Below, in pieces: positions 1 to 11,107 of a DNA stretch of 64,000 nt. Position 1 is the first letter of the stretch; each line of letters opens with the position of its first letter. The translations under genes were made by a program, and so were the position numbers. The notes under the pieces are model-generated. The model saw only the letters and a program-made list of their open reading frames with translations, ran no database searches and was not told the DNA's origin. The DNA comes from Kingdonia uniflora (taxonomy: Eukaryota; Streptophyta; Magnoliopsida; Ranunculales; Circaeasteraceae): contig JACGCM010000679.1 in assembly GCA_014058105.1 (NCBI GenBank), positions 1,178,001-1,242,000 of the forward strand. The letters run 5' to 3'.

Positions 1-1110
1 ACCACCAGAACGTCTCTCAGTAGAGAATCCATCTTCTTTCGCCTCTTCCTCACAATACCCAACTTACCAAATACTAAATTTACCCACTCCTCGATGTGGC
101 CGATCATTTCATCAATATATCTCTACGGATTCATCAATGTATTGTTGTTGGGCTCTACAAAACAAAGAAAACAAGTTCAATAACCTATTTGAACCACATA
201 ATAAATAGCCTTCGACCATTAACTTACTTAGATTATATTGCCGATGCTTCAACTTATACACCTCCTCCACCTCTGTATTCTCATAATTACCCCTTACTAC
301 TACCAAATCCTTATCCTACCTGCGGCCCGTCGAACACAGATCAAATAACCATGGTTTGTCTGTATGGTATTAAATATGATACGTATCCACCTTCTTATTT
401 GCTTTTCTCGAGTAGAACAATGCAATATCGAACCACTCGATCAAACCCCTATTATCCCATTTCAACTCCATATTCATCCCCTCGAAAAACCTCATAATCT
501 CATAAAAATTGCCATTCATCTGGCATGGGACAACATCCCAGTAGTTCAATACCTGCTTCACAAGCTTTTGAAGGGGCAGTTGCATCCCTAATCGAATTTG
601 GCCTCTGAACGCCATAATACCCACTTGAGGGGTATCCTTGAACGTGAAATTGGCTCCTACTGGCACCAGTATAACTCCCACCTTCGACAACTCATGTTTC
701 TCCATGGATCGATCCAATCTTGCCCTTTCCTGAGCCGAGGCTGTCCCCACCACTATCCTCGAATTATCTGAACCATCCCTATTATCTTTTTTCCCCCCTT
801 CCCCTTCCTCCTTCTCATCCCTCAAAGGCTCGATATTACCTACGTTCCCCCTTCCCTCCCCCTCCTCAATCTCCTCTTCGTTACTCTCCTTGACTACTCA
901 AGCCCTACGACGACTCCTACCCAAAGCTCCAACCTTTGGCACTACCACAACTAATGGTACGTCCGTTGCAATTTCTAACAATTCTACATTGCTGCTCTTA
1001 CCCCCATGACCTCAACCAGATACACTTGGTTTGTCTACTTCGTCTTCCTCATTTACCTGTCTCATCCTCAAAGTTTGACGGGTACACAATATACCCTACA
1101 GAGGAAGAGG
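1..1110 (-). pseudogene. Tat-2 antisense ORF (aORF), partial
   Basis: Opposite to the element's coding strand. Read on the minus strand it gives an acidic, low-complexity N-terminal part (about 1110-830), then a conserved block (825-370) with the motifs KVGVILVP, FRGQIRLGMQ, LVKQVLNYWDV and FYSRKANKKVD. It continues in another frame (306-112) with YENTE and LLCGSNRLLNLFS. The same blocks in the same order occur in Tat-1 at 11108-13176, so this is one protein family carried by both copies. It resembles the plant proteins annotated as putative gypsy-type transposon proteins; antisense ORFs 3' of pol are known in the Tat lineage. Function unknown. A TGA interrupts the N-terminal part, at the same place as in Tat-1, and there is a frameshift near 310-370. 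Confidence 0.7.
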
Positions 1111-2689
1111 ATACCAATTAGCTCGATATATTTGGCTATCACATTTCGATATTATATTATGTTCTACCCTCTCTAACTCGCCCAAACCATAATCGACTGT
1201 TCGACTACAACCCTAATCACCACCTCACCCTTCCCAATTTACCACTGGGCCGGACCTTCAGCCACATGGGTTACCCCCTTCCTCGGTCACGCCGTTACAA
1301 ACAAAAAGCCTAGCAGTACCTACCCCATAATACAAACAAAATACAAATGCAGAAGAGGAAACGGCAGAACAAAAATACAAATCACCTATTTTCACAAGAA
1401 ATTAGAAGACATACATGTTTGAATGAATCAAATCTCTCAGTAACAACGCAGTATTCTTCTCTCCTCTCCAACAAGCTCTACCACAATAATGGCGTATGTG
1501 TTCTCTCTCTTCCTTCTTTGTTATCTTTATGATTGACTGGTTAGGAACAGTAAATTTCTATCTCACCTCAAAAAAATAAAGCCACCTCGATTTCCCCCAC
1601 TTACCATCATTACCACTCCTCCACTCCCCCTCATTTTTTGGTTGAGATGTGTCTTGACAATATTACCCTCACTTCCTCTTACGTGCATATCACACGCTCA
1701 CATCAAGTAATACTTTTTATACCTCTCGAAGCTTCTGGCACACTACTCGAAGCTGTCAACTCAAGCCCATGTGTCACCTCTACCTCTTTACCATACCCTG
1801 AGAAAGCATCATGATGATTTGTAGCAGCACACTTCCCTAGGAAGAGTACCACCTTTGACAGGTCTGCTATTACGGCTATCAGATTTTGTTGTCGAAGCAG
1901 ATATACCTTCGACAACAAAAACTTCTAAGCCCTCCCATGCTTCTATTTTTGAACCATCGTCTACATCCTACTTCATCCCATCGTGCATACATATTAAGTA
2001 CTCGAACCTTTGGTCAATATTTTTTTATTATATGCCATAACTCAAGTTTCTTACCATTTTTAATCGCGTTCGTTAGTTAAGCTTGAAGTTCGACAATTAA
2101 TACCGCGCCTACACTATCATCGTCTACATTGCCCATTGTTATTCTACTACCACAGTTCGACAAAAGTAACACGGTTCCATTACAAAAGTATGCGAGCGTA
2201 CATCATAAACATCGCATAGGAGAAAGAGAAACAATGGAAAAAGAAAACAAAAACAAGAAATAGCAACCACCTTCTACAGTCCACCACTACTACCACCATC
2301 AAGACCTCCCTATTTACATATAGGGTAATTCTTGCAGAGCCCTGCCTCACCTTCGACTGCATCTTCAACATCCACCTGATCTTCTGCCAGGCTCTTCAGG
2401 AGATAGTGTCGATTACTAATGTTTGGCCCTAACCACTACAGTACCCTCTACCAGTGCTCATACAACATCCCACAGATAGGCTCCTTTGGCTCCAGCTCTA
2501 CCAAGTCAGGCAGCACCATGTCCAATCCTTGGTCTCTAATGAATTTCTCCTTCAGGACCCCCATCTTCTCTTTCATTCCTTGCTCCCTCGCCTCCATCCT
2601 CTTCTAGTACCGTGTGTTTGGTATAATTTCCATGTTTTGTTTTACTCAGGGAAGAAGAAGATGAAGAATATTTAACATCCCCCTAATGA
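1111..2689. other. Tat-2 region between aORF and antisense TATA box
   Basis: No supported coding sequence. By position this is the 3' untranslated part of Tat-2 in sense and the leader of the aORF in antisense. It is pyrimidine-rich on the + strand and carries scattered TTCGA motifs. The corresponding Tat-1 region is 10048-11107. Confidence 0.5.
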
Positions 2690-2701
2690 CCCATATTTAT
2701 A
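2690..2701 (-). promoter_or_regulatory. Antisense TATA box for the Tat-2 aORF
   Basis: TATAAATATGGG on the minus strand, 167 bp inside the LTR edge at 2869. Downstream on the same strand is a pyrimidine-rich stretch (TTCTTCATCTTCTTCTTC, about 2650-2670). Tat-1 and Tat-3 carry a TATA box at 170 and 172 bp from their 3' LTR, followed by a similar CATCTTCT stretch. Promoter activity is inferred. Confidence 0.6.
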
Positions 2702-2868
2702 CCATGGTTAGAGGTATTTATTACCTTCCTTAATCACCACTTACATTAATTACCTTCCTTAGAACTGTTCACATTCAGCAGTCAACTCTTCAACTTCCCA
2801 TGCCTAACCAATTTCTCAGCACACGCCATCTATACTAATTTTTTAGGCCCCTGCTGAGAGAGGGTGAA

Positions 2869-3540
2869 TGTAGTAACCTACTCGCAATCTTCTAGCACCA
2901 ATCGAATACCTAGAGACTCGAAAGCTACATCGAAGCATACCTAGAAACTCGAAGCCCATCAAGATAGTAACTAAGTCTACGAAGCCTTTCAAGACTAGTC
3001 GAACACTCGAGGACATTATAGTCGAAGGCAGATAATCAACACTAAAATTTAACATCAGTACCTAGAGAGACTTCGACCGTGGTAATACATGGTCGAAGGC
3101 AGATAGACCTAAAAGCCAGCTCACTGGGCAGAATAGTGAAATAAGCCGCTAGAAAACTACAGTGTCAGAACCAACAACTGCAGTATCAAAACTAACAGCT
3201 ACTGTATCAAAACTGACTCTGGGTATAAAACAGTTGTCTCCAAAGGATATACATGTAATCTGACCTCCTATGGTGACTCAACCCTTTCTATATCCTATAA
3301 ATAGGAGGGAGAAGGCACTAGGAGGGGGTTAAAAAATCTCTCCCATCAACTCCCAAAGATTACCTTCGACCACCCTGTAATCAACCTCTATTCGACCTGT
3401 TATCTAAACTCGATATATATCATCAACCATTAAAAATCCTCGCTAGAGGTCGTAGAGTAGCCCATTCTAGGACTCCGTGCAAGTATGTTAGTATAGTAAT
3501 ATTATCTGTTATTATATTAAATGCTTACATAATCCCCTAG
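2869..3540 (+). repeat. Tat-2 3' LTR
   Basis: Begins TGTAGTAACC and matches, in reverse complement, the LTRs of Tat-1. The shared block near 3438-3490 (CTCGCTAGAGGTCGT, then GCAAGTATGTTAG) is plain. It has a sense TATA box CCTATAAATAGG at 3294-3305, with many TTCGA/TCGAA motifs upstream (about 2890-3110). The last ~50 bp differ from Tat-1. Confidence 0.8.
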
Positions 3541-4130
3541 TGGAAGACAACCCTGTGGTATAAGGTTTAGTTTCTCCCTCTATAAAACTTGGCTCCTGCC
3601 AGAATGGGCCAGTCTTGACATCCAAATGTCTAACGACTATTGGTGTACTCAATGGGTGAACAACATCCATGCGAAAGTGTTTCAATACTCTCTCTGTGTA
3701 TGTCACCTAGTATACTAGAATTCTACCACTAAGATCGATCTAGAGACCAAGAAAAAGCTTAGTTTTACCGAGGTCTTTCATCACGAATTCCTTCTTGAGG
3801 TATTCAGCGTCATGATTTATCTACTTAGGAATCCTGATGATATTTAAATCATCTACATATATGGCTATGATAGCAAATCCAGCGGCAGAGTTTTTTATGA
3901 AGGCGCATGGGCTAATCGAGCCATTTGAGAATCCTTCATTCTTCAAATACTCAGTTAGCCAATTATGCCAGATTAGTCCTAATTACTTTAGCCCAAAGAG
4001 CAATTTATCGAATCGTACTGCATATATGCTTCTAGCATGCTCGATGCTACCTGCATCAACAATATTATGTGTACTGGCAGACTATTTAGTATTGGCTGCT
4101 TCTGACAAACATAATTCGCATATGTAAATC
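3541..4130 (-). pseudogene. Copia-A reverse transcriptase fragment
   Basis: The minus strand reads FDKLLFGLK, then FAIIAIYVDDLNII (catalytic YVDD, about 3860) and later ERVLKHFRMDVVHPLSTPIV. These are typical copia RT motifs, and the YVDD metal-binding pair is intact. Several stops and frame changes separate the blocks. RT ends at PYTTGL, where Tat-2 begins; the C-terminal RNase H is not in the window. Confidence 0.8.
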
Positions 4131-4343
4131 TCAGTATCTAGTTTTCGATATAGATGAGCCATGACTACATCCATTAGAAACATGCCCCCAAGTGTTGATC
4201 AGAAGTCTTGTTCACAGTAATCTAAAGAGTGTAGCGGCATGCAAGACTGGATGGCCTCAAGCGCTGATCAGAAGTCTTGTTCGCAGTAACAAAGGCCGAG
4301 CGATCATTTGGATCTTCTTAACTAAATTTTCAGCCATACCGTT

Positions 4344-5290
4344 CTAGGTATACACATGGGGTAATGGATGTTCAATATCAATTTCCATGGACAAGCAATA
4401 ATCATCAAAGGTCTGCAAGGTAAACTCGCCAGCTCCGTCGAGTCTGATAGACTCAATAGAGTACTCTGGAAACTCTGCCCTTAACTTTATAATTTGTGCC
4501 AATAAGTGTGCAAAAGCCATGTTCCTAGTCGAGAGCAAGCATACATGTGACCATCGGGAGGATGCATCGATGATGACCTTAAAATATCTGAATGGGCCTG
4601 AAGGCAGATGGAAAAGATCACAAATATCTCCATGGATATGTTTGAAAAATCTAGGGGATTCCGACCCCATTTTGGCTTGACTAGGTTTCGTAATGAGTTT
4701 TCCATGAGAACATGCTTGGCACGGCTAGTTCTTGAGAATTGGGACTTTCTGTTCCTTTAAGGAATGGTCTATCGAGTTCTTGATTATTCTATTTATCATG
4801 TCATATTCAGGATGACCGAGACGATTGCCAGAGTTTGAAAAAGGTTTTTGTTACACATGGGGACGTGTGTAATGGCATAAGTTTCTATCCTTCGAATATG
4901 GGTTATATATAGACTTAATGAGTATATTGGGCATTGCTTTAACACTAGCTTCTGACCATCTACTTAAGATGTGATGTGCTGGAATGAAACTCTGTCATCA
5001 TTCCAAGTCTCAAGGTGATATCCCTTTGCATGAACAACCTCGAAGCTGAGTAAGTTCCAACCAGACTTATTACTATAGAAGGCATTCTTAATATCGAGGA
5101 TTGTGCCTCTAGAAAGTAAAACGAAAGCTCGACCAGAGTCTTTCATCATAGTGGTTGTACCAGCGATGGTTGTAACGTTTAAGTTACCCATGGTCAATTT
5201 CGAGAAGAATCATTTCTCCTAAAGAGTCGTATGTGTTGCACCACTGTCAATGAGACAGGAATCCATAGAGATTTGATCAAGATCCGAGTA
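4344..5290 (-). pseudogene. Copia-A protease, pre-integrase and integrase remnant
   Basis: From high to low coordinates: an aspartic protease motif LIDSGATHT (intact DSG), a GAG-pre-integrase stretch (DIKNAFYSNKSGWNLLSFEV) and an integrase core with HIHGDICDLF, FRYFKVIIDASSRWSHVCLL and IRLDGAGEFT. The core asparates are visible; the terminal glutamate lies in NGMAE just beyond a frame break near 4340. Multiple frameshifts make it non-coding as it stands. Confidence 0.8.
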
Positions 5291-5718
5291 ATAGAAGTCT
5301 AAGTTCATACTTAATTCTGGTTTTTGCTTCTAGCAACATACAAGATTAAGCATTTTAATTGTAATTTATATATCAATTCCATTCCAAGGGAATAGACATG
5401 CACATAATCAACCATTGAAAATGTCAAGAAACATATATATAAATAAAAGTCGATGTTCACTATAATAAGTTGTAAAATGCAAACAAGTTTTACTTCCTCC
5501 CCGAAAGGCTTATTCAATAGTACTTCTAATTATGAATAATTAAATATTGGTATTCTCATCATATCTAGCAAGTTGTGTTCCAAACTCCTTATGGCTCCTA
5601 GCCAGTTTGCGGGCATGGGGATTCATCACCAATAAATGGTGAAACTCATCAACCAACATAAAATTAATCAAGTCTGAGAACCTGATGAATCAGCGTCTTT
5701 TGTACCGTAAAACCAACT

Positions 5719-6228
5719 CTAAGTTTTAACAGGAAACGTATCCAACATTTTCTTGAGTTTCGCAGCATCCATTACCTTTCTCTTGCCATATGCATTTAAT
5801 CTAGCAAATTTATGGAGGACATCAGAGTAATAATCCCATATTATTCCATAATTCCACATCTTCAGGGTAGACCACAGTATCCTTGCATAGGGAAGAATAT
5901 CCGCTCTCTGGGGTAGGATTCTGATGCCAAGCTGGGTCCATAGGTCATATGGATTGCGGAGAATCAGATATTCCATCTTCAGGGCGTGAGCAAGATGGTT
6001 ACGTATGAGGATCAAAGCCTTAGCCTTATTTTGGGAAGAATTGGTCGAAGAAGCTTTGATTGCTGATTCAAGGCTGAACCAAAAGAGATGAAAAATAACA
6101 TTCACTATCCTTGGGGCAGAATACTCTACGTGAATGGTGAGAATTGTAGTCTTAATGTCTGACGAGTACGATATCTGCAGGACGCGTAAAAGTAGGTAAG
6201 ATCGCTTATATAAGATGTTTCCAATCAA
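5719..6228 (-). pseudogene. Copia-A gag remnant
   Basis: A 169-residue open stretch on the minus strand with the copia gag pattern NKAKALILIRNHLAHALKMEY, then PYDLWTQL and KKMLDTFP near the end. The N-terminal third is poorly conserved. Bases 5300-5718, where the rest of gag should lie, show no clear domain. Confidence 0.7.
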
Positions 6229-6240
6229 GCGATGAGTTTA

Positions 6241-7940
6241 CGATATATCAATATGCATAATATGTATTATCCAGTAATGGGTAAGACGATATAAAGAAAA
6301 AAGAAAACACATAGTCCCTCCCCCTGTTTTTGACAAAACTGAGGATATATACAAGTTGGGAAAGATATCAATAGAAAATAACCAAATTTGTTTCAAAGAA
6401 TAGCAATGTTCACACCATAGGAACATATTCACTTAGTGAATGTCAAGGCTAAATCCTGTCCATGTCTTCTAATTTCCAACCCTATTTAAAGACATCTAAC
6501 ATAGGTGTTACTCATGGGATATTATTCTATACTAAGGTCAAGTAACCAGGGATTACATTTAGGGGGCGACCCCAAAGTTGTGCAGGATATTTGTGTTAAA
6601 TCTAATAGGTATATAGGAATAAACCCAATTTAATTCAAATATGATAAGTTTCCAAAACACATACCGGTGTTCAAACGAGCATATGCGGTTTTATTTATAA
6701 GCTAGAGGCAATATGGACGCAACACTAGGTTTAAATGACCAAAAACTTTAAAACATAACTTTGGTGAAAATCGGTGCTAAACGAAGCAACTACAATACGG
6801 GCTAGGAGTGCTTTGATGCATGTCCAAAAAGAAAGAGATGGGATACGCATGGTAAGAGAGTTGTATACTAGTAAAGATTGGTTGACTGTTCGGGATGGAA
6901 TCATATACGTTTCCCACTATTCTCCTAAATGCAGAGACGCCCATTGACTAGATCTAAGAGGGAATGAGTTCTCAATTAGTAACCTAGATCGTCAGGTGGA
7001 GAACAAGAAAAGATACGAGAAATAACCAATTCCAACCAGATAAGTCGGTGTCTATCTATCGGGGGTATAGGTTTAAAAATGCTCAAACAATAAAATTTGT
7101 TTCCTAGAGATGAAATCACATGTATCTAATGCCCAACCACACACTCACTATCAGTCTTTAGACTGTGTATACACAGGGCCTTAGTACGGGCTTAAGAAAG
7201 CCTTGGTTGGTATTGCTTAAGATGTTGAGTCATGAAAGAGAGTAAATTTGACTAGAGACCTAGAGTGCGAAATAGATAAAACCAAGAAATCTAAAAAACT
7301 ACAGTTTGTTAAACGAGTTAGAGTTGACTTAGGCTACCAGCTTGTAGTCAAGTTAACTCGATCAGAACCTAGTCTAAGATATGGCTCATTCCTGATCGAG
7401 GTGCTAAGCTCATGTTGAGGCTCACGACGCTTGAGTCATAACACAGTATGTGACTTGTGACAAAAAGTCAAGAAAAAATCTCTTAGGTGTTCTCGGATGT
7501 GACCCTTCAAGTTTCATAAAACTCACTCAGGTTGGAACTCTATAAAACTTGGGTACGGGTCCTTGGCCTCATTCGCAAAAGCTCGAGTTGGACCTCAGAG
7601 TTATCTGGCCCTAGACTAGGTGTGCTCAAGTTAGTCTTTGAGGTGGATAAGGGATACCCGCCAAAAAATAAGCTCAGGGTCGTATCGGATCAAGTCGGAC
7701 GAGATCTGGTTTGGACTAGAGGTCCAGCCTAGATCAAGGTCAGACACTAGTATCTGATTTGGTTAAGTAAGGGTCGGGCCACGTCAAGACGTGTTTTAGA
7801 CTTGGATCGGATTGACCAAAGTCAGCATTTGACCGAGTTTACAGTAGCTAATTGAACCGGGTAGAGGTGGGGATAAGGTCGGCTTAGGCCTACTTAGAGT
7901 CTGCAGGACTCGGTGGGCTTGGGCATAGGTTTGGCTAAGT
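6241..7940. other. Unassigned repetitive-looking sequence
   Basis: No gene or element recognised on either strand. Short ORFs (for example a 66-codon one at 7532-7732) lack recognisable motifs. It could be leader of the copia element flanking Tat-1, or a further old insertion. Confidence 0.5.
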
Positions 7941-8345
7941 CTGCATATATACACAAGTGTTGTGGTGTTGTATGTAAGAACACACAAAAACACACCCACA
8001 CATAAGCACGTGATCCATACGTACTACACACACATGCTAGACACGCGAGTCACTCACGGTAGAGTCATGCAGGTCACACACGCACACAACATGTGCACAT
8101 CATTCAAGTTATACTCGAGTTTACACACAGGGTCTACATGTTACACATACGTGCAGCGCACGCGAGACGCTGAGATCAGCCCTTGCCACACGTACACGTG
8201 CTTTGCATGGGATAATGATCACAAGGATTACACGTGCACAGCACACAGAGATGCCATACGTGAGCCACATGCCTCACACATGTGCACAACGCATGGGACG
8301 CATTTGCGCGATCCCGACACTGCACACACGTACTTGGATACGAGC
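7941..8345. repeat. CA/TG-rich cryptic simple repeat
   Basis: About 400 bp packed with CAC, ACACAC, CACGTG-like and ACGTGC words without one strict unit, for example ACACACACATGCTAGACACG near 8024. The alternating purine-pyrimidine composition stands out from its flanks. A 132-codon ORF across it is a product of the biased composition. Confidence 0.7.
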
Positions 8346-9164
8346 TTTGATGCGGGTTAGGCTTGAAGCATGAGCTCTACAGGCCTGACTTGAACCAATA
8401 ACTGAGCCAGACCAGGAGTGGGAACTCAGCCGGATGGGCTGAATTTGGAGCTTTACTAAACAAGGCCGAGACATACAATATAGGGCCTTCTGAGTGAGAA
8501 CTCACACCGGTGGCACATCTTGGAACATTTCTCACAAAAGGTCGATATACATAATGTGTGAACCCCCCACTTTGGAGCTAAGTTCGACTAAGGTGTGGCG
8601 GGCTTAATGTTGCTAGTACAAAAATTACAGTCTAAAAAAAATATAAATTGTATGTATACCTCTCTACAACAAATTCATACGCATACGAGCCTATATGTCC
8701 ATCTAACCTAACTAGGTTTAGACCTGTGGGTCAACCCACCTAGGAGACCCTATCAAGGTGTGTCCAAAAATATTGGGTCTCCTCAAAATAGGGGATAGAG
8801 ACTACAAATAAAATGATTTTATTTAGACTTATAAATCTAAAAACTTCCTAAAAATATAAGATTTTATCTTACTAGAATTTATCTTTTATTCTAAAAATAT
8901 AAATAAAATAAATCTGAAAACAACCTAATAATTAAAAAAAATTAGGGTTTCTCGAAATTCGTAAAAACACGATTTATAGGACAACTATGGATCAAATCAT
9001 ATGATCTATGATGAATATAGTGCTTAAAACCATATTAAACATAGAAAACCACGCATATTCAACATATTATAAAACAAAAAATAGTAAAACCCTAGACTAA
9101 CAAATAGATCTAAGCACGCAAGCGTTAATCCCATCTAAAAAGAGATCGAATCATATAGTCTATA
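8346..9164. other. Left flank of the Tat-1 insertion; probable copia leader
   Basis: AT-rich, no coding evidence. The last bases precede the TCATG duplication of Tat-1, so this part was continuous with 19107 before that insertion. Because a minus-strand copia PBS and LTR follow at 19351-19641, at least the right part of this segment is likely that element's untranslated leader. Confidence 0.45.
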
Positions 9165-9169
9165 TCATG

Positions 9170-9868
9170 TGTAGGGGACTAGTTTCATGAAGGGAAAACT
9201 TAGCTCTTACACCATGAAGGTTACCCTCGGCTAGAAGCGTTGGCAAATATATAAGACTATAAACAACTAGTTTATTAAACTAACATACTTGTGTGGAGTC
9301 CATGAATTGGGTTCTCCACGACCTCTAGCGAGGATTTAAATGATAGATGATATATATTAAGTTAGATGATAGATCAAGTAGGAAGAAGGTTACATGGCGT
9401 TCGAAGGTAATCTTGAAGGGGGTTTTAGAGAGATTTTTTCTAACCCCTTCATAGTATCTCCTCCCTCCTATTTATAGGAGATAGGAAAGGGGTGAGTCAC
9501 CATGGGAGGTCATATTACATGAATATCCTTTCGGACAGTTGTTATGTACGTGGAGTCAATTCTGACACTATAATTGTCTGTTAGCTCGTTTCACTATTCT
9601 ATCTAGTGAGCTGGTTGTCAAGTATGTCTTCCTTCGACCATGTATCACTATAGTTGAAGTTTCTCTGGTGCTGAGTTCTGGTGCTAACCGTTTATTTTTG
9701 GCTTCGACTACGTAGTTAGCTTCGATGATGCCTTCGAGTGTCCGATTAATCTTGGAAGGCTTTGTGGAATTAGTTACTAGTCATGCTGGGCTTCAAGTCT
9801 CTAGGTAGGCTTTAATATAGCCTTTGATAATTCGACTAGTGTTGGAAGGCTGCGAGTAGGCTACTATA
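9170..9868 (-). repeat. Tat-1 3' LTR
   Basis: 699 bp; + strand starts TGTAGGGGACTAG and ends GGCTACTATA. Its partner is 18428-19101. Sense TATA box CTATAAATAG on the minus strand at 9469-9478. TTCGA motifs cluster at about 9640-9850, upstream of the TATA. The adjoining internal sequence (9869-9885) reads GCAAGGGGGAAAA on the minus strand, a polypurine tract. Confidence 0.92.
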
Positions 9869-10037
9869 TTTTCCCCCTTGCAGCAATGGCCTTGGAAATT
9901 GTTATAGATGGCGTGTACTGAGAAAATTGTTGGGCATGGGAAGTTAAAAAGTTTACTGGTGGGAATGTGGGTAGTTCTGAGGAGAGTAATTAAGGTAATT
10001 TCTTATTAAGGAGGTAATAACTGCCCCTTAGTCAAAG

Positions 10038-10047
10038 TATAAATAGG
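10038..10047 (+). promoter_or_regulatory. Antisense TATA box for the Tat-1 aORF
   Basis: TATAAATAGG on the + strand, 170 bp from the LTR edge at 9868, followed near 10075-10095 by TTCATCTTCTTTCTT, a pyrimidine patch. It faces the + strand aORF. The same arrangement is at 2690-2701 (Tat-2) and 58855-58863 (Tat-3). Confidence 0.65.
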
Positions 10048-11107
10048 GGCTGTTAGGGGGAAAATTCAAGTACTATTCATCTTCTTTCTTATGTAAGCAC
10101 AACAATGGAAACCACTCCAAATATTTGTTACCAAAAGAGAATGGAGGAGAATAATCAATGTATTCAGGAGAAGGTGATGGCTCGAAAATGAATGCATGAG
10201 ATGGCTCAAAAATGTCTGTGGTTGAAGGGTACGACTATGATTGAATGTATAAGATGGCTCGTAAACAAATGTATGGGAGGCTTCGACTGCAAAAGCAGAC
10301 AACCGTAATGGCAGAAATGTCAGAGATGATACTACTCATGGGGAAGTGTGTCCCTGCAGGCCATCATTATGTTTTCTCAGGTATGGGAATGAGGTGGAGG
10401 TGACACGTGGGTTTGAGGTGATGACTTTGGGTAGTATGCTAGAAGGTTTGAGAGAGCTCGAAAAAGTCTTGGGCCGGGGTAAGTGTGGAATGCGCACGTG
10501 GGTGCAAGTAGGGGCAATCTTGGAAAAATTCGTAATGCCCAAAATGAGGGGGGAATGGAGGAGTGGTAATGATGGCGAGTGGGGGAAATCGAGGCAGTTT
10601 GTTTTTCTAGGGCAACATTTAAAGAGGGGAGAGAGAGAGTCACTATTCCCAAACAAACACAAAGATAAAAAAGGAGGAAGAGATGAAGATAAACACCATT
10701 GTTGCGGTTGAACTTGTTGGAGAGGAGAAAAGGAAAGCACCATTGCTGCTAAGAAATCTAATTTGATCAAACAGGTAGGCCTTCTAAGTTCTTGGTAAAG
10801 ATAGCTAATTTCTTTTCGTTGCTGCTTCTCCTTTAGATTTTGTCTGTACGGCAGGGATAAATTTTTGTTGGGCCGTCGGTAATGATGTAACTGAGGAAGG
10901 GGGTAATAAATGTGGCGGGAGGTCTGACAAAGTGGTAAATTTGGAGGGAGGGGGGTAGTAATCAAATATTCGATTGTAGGTCGACCAATTAGTGAGGGTA
11001 GGTAATAATATAATATGGAACCGAACCTTGATACTCTAATATATCAAGCTAATGTCGATCATCTTCTTCTGTAGGGTATAATGCGTACCTGTCAAGCCTC
11101 AAAGATG
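10048..11107 (+). other. Leader between the antisense TATA box and the Tat-1 aORF
   Basis: About 1 kb with a short upstream ORF starting near 10106 and no recognised domain. Longer ORFs on either strand (10336-10965) are low in complexity and match nothing I know. It could hold one or more introns of the aORF transcript; no junction is convincing by eye. Confidence 0.4.

Larger units (their letters stand above)
1..3540 (+). mobile_element. Tat-2: 3' part of a Tat-like Ty3/gypsy LTR retrotransposon
   Basis: The element enters from the left edge in + orientation. Orientation is set by homology to Tat-1 (9170-19101): its LTR at 2869-3540 and its antisense ORF at 1-1110 match Tat-1 in reverse complement. 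Gag and pol must lie left of the window. A purine tract (about 2855-2868, GAGAGAGGGTGAA) directly precedes the LTR and fits a polypurine tract. The right LTR end abuts copia-A reverse transcriptase at about 3540, so Tat-2 inserted into that copia element. The LTR end is eroded (CCCCTAG where Tat-1 predicts CCCCTACA), so no TSD can be read. Confidence 0.85.
3541..6240 (-). mobile_element. Copia-A: decayed Ty1/copia element, 3' end cut by Tat-2
   Basis: Minus-strand fragments follow Ty1/copia order: gag (6228-5719), protease DSGATHT (about 5290-5215), GAG-pre-integrase (5197-4964), integrase (4670-4344) and reverse transcriptase (about 4130-3541). The end of integrase and the start of RT are missing: text jumps from an integrase block to RT sequence around 4140-4330, where a ~28-bp segment with TGATCAGAAGTCTTGTTC occurs twice. 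RT stops abruptly at the Tat-2 LTR. No LTR or PBS adjoins gag; the LTR at 19370-19641 may belong to this element (see findings). Confidence 0.8.

Noticed and set aside
7962..8360. 132-codon + strand ORF rich in His, Thr and Cys
   Set aside because: Direct consequence of the CA/TG-rich tract; no known motif.
10336..10965. 209-codon minus-strand ORF in Tat-1
   Set aside because: Low-complexity Pro/Ser/Leu translation, opposite to the aORF leader, no counterpart in Tat-2 or Tat-3.
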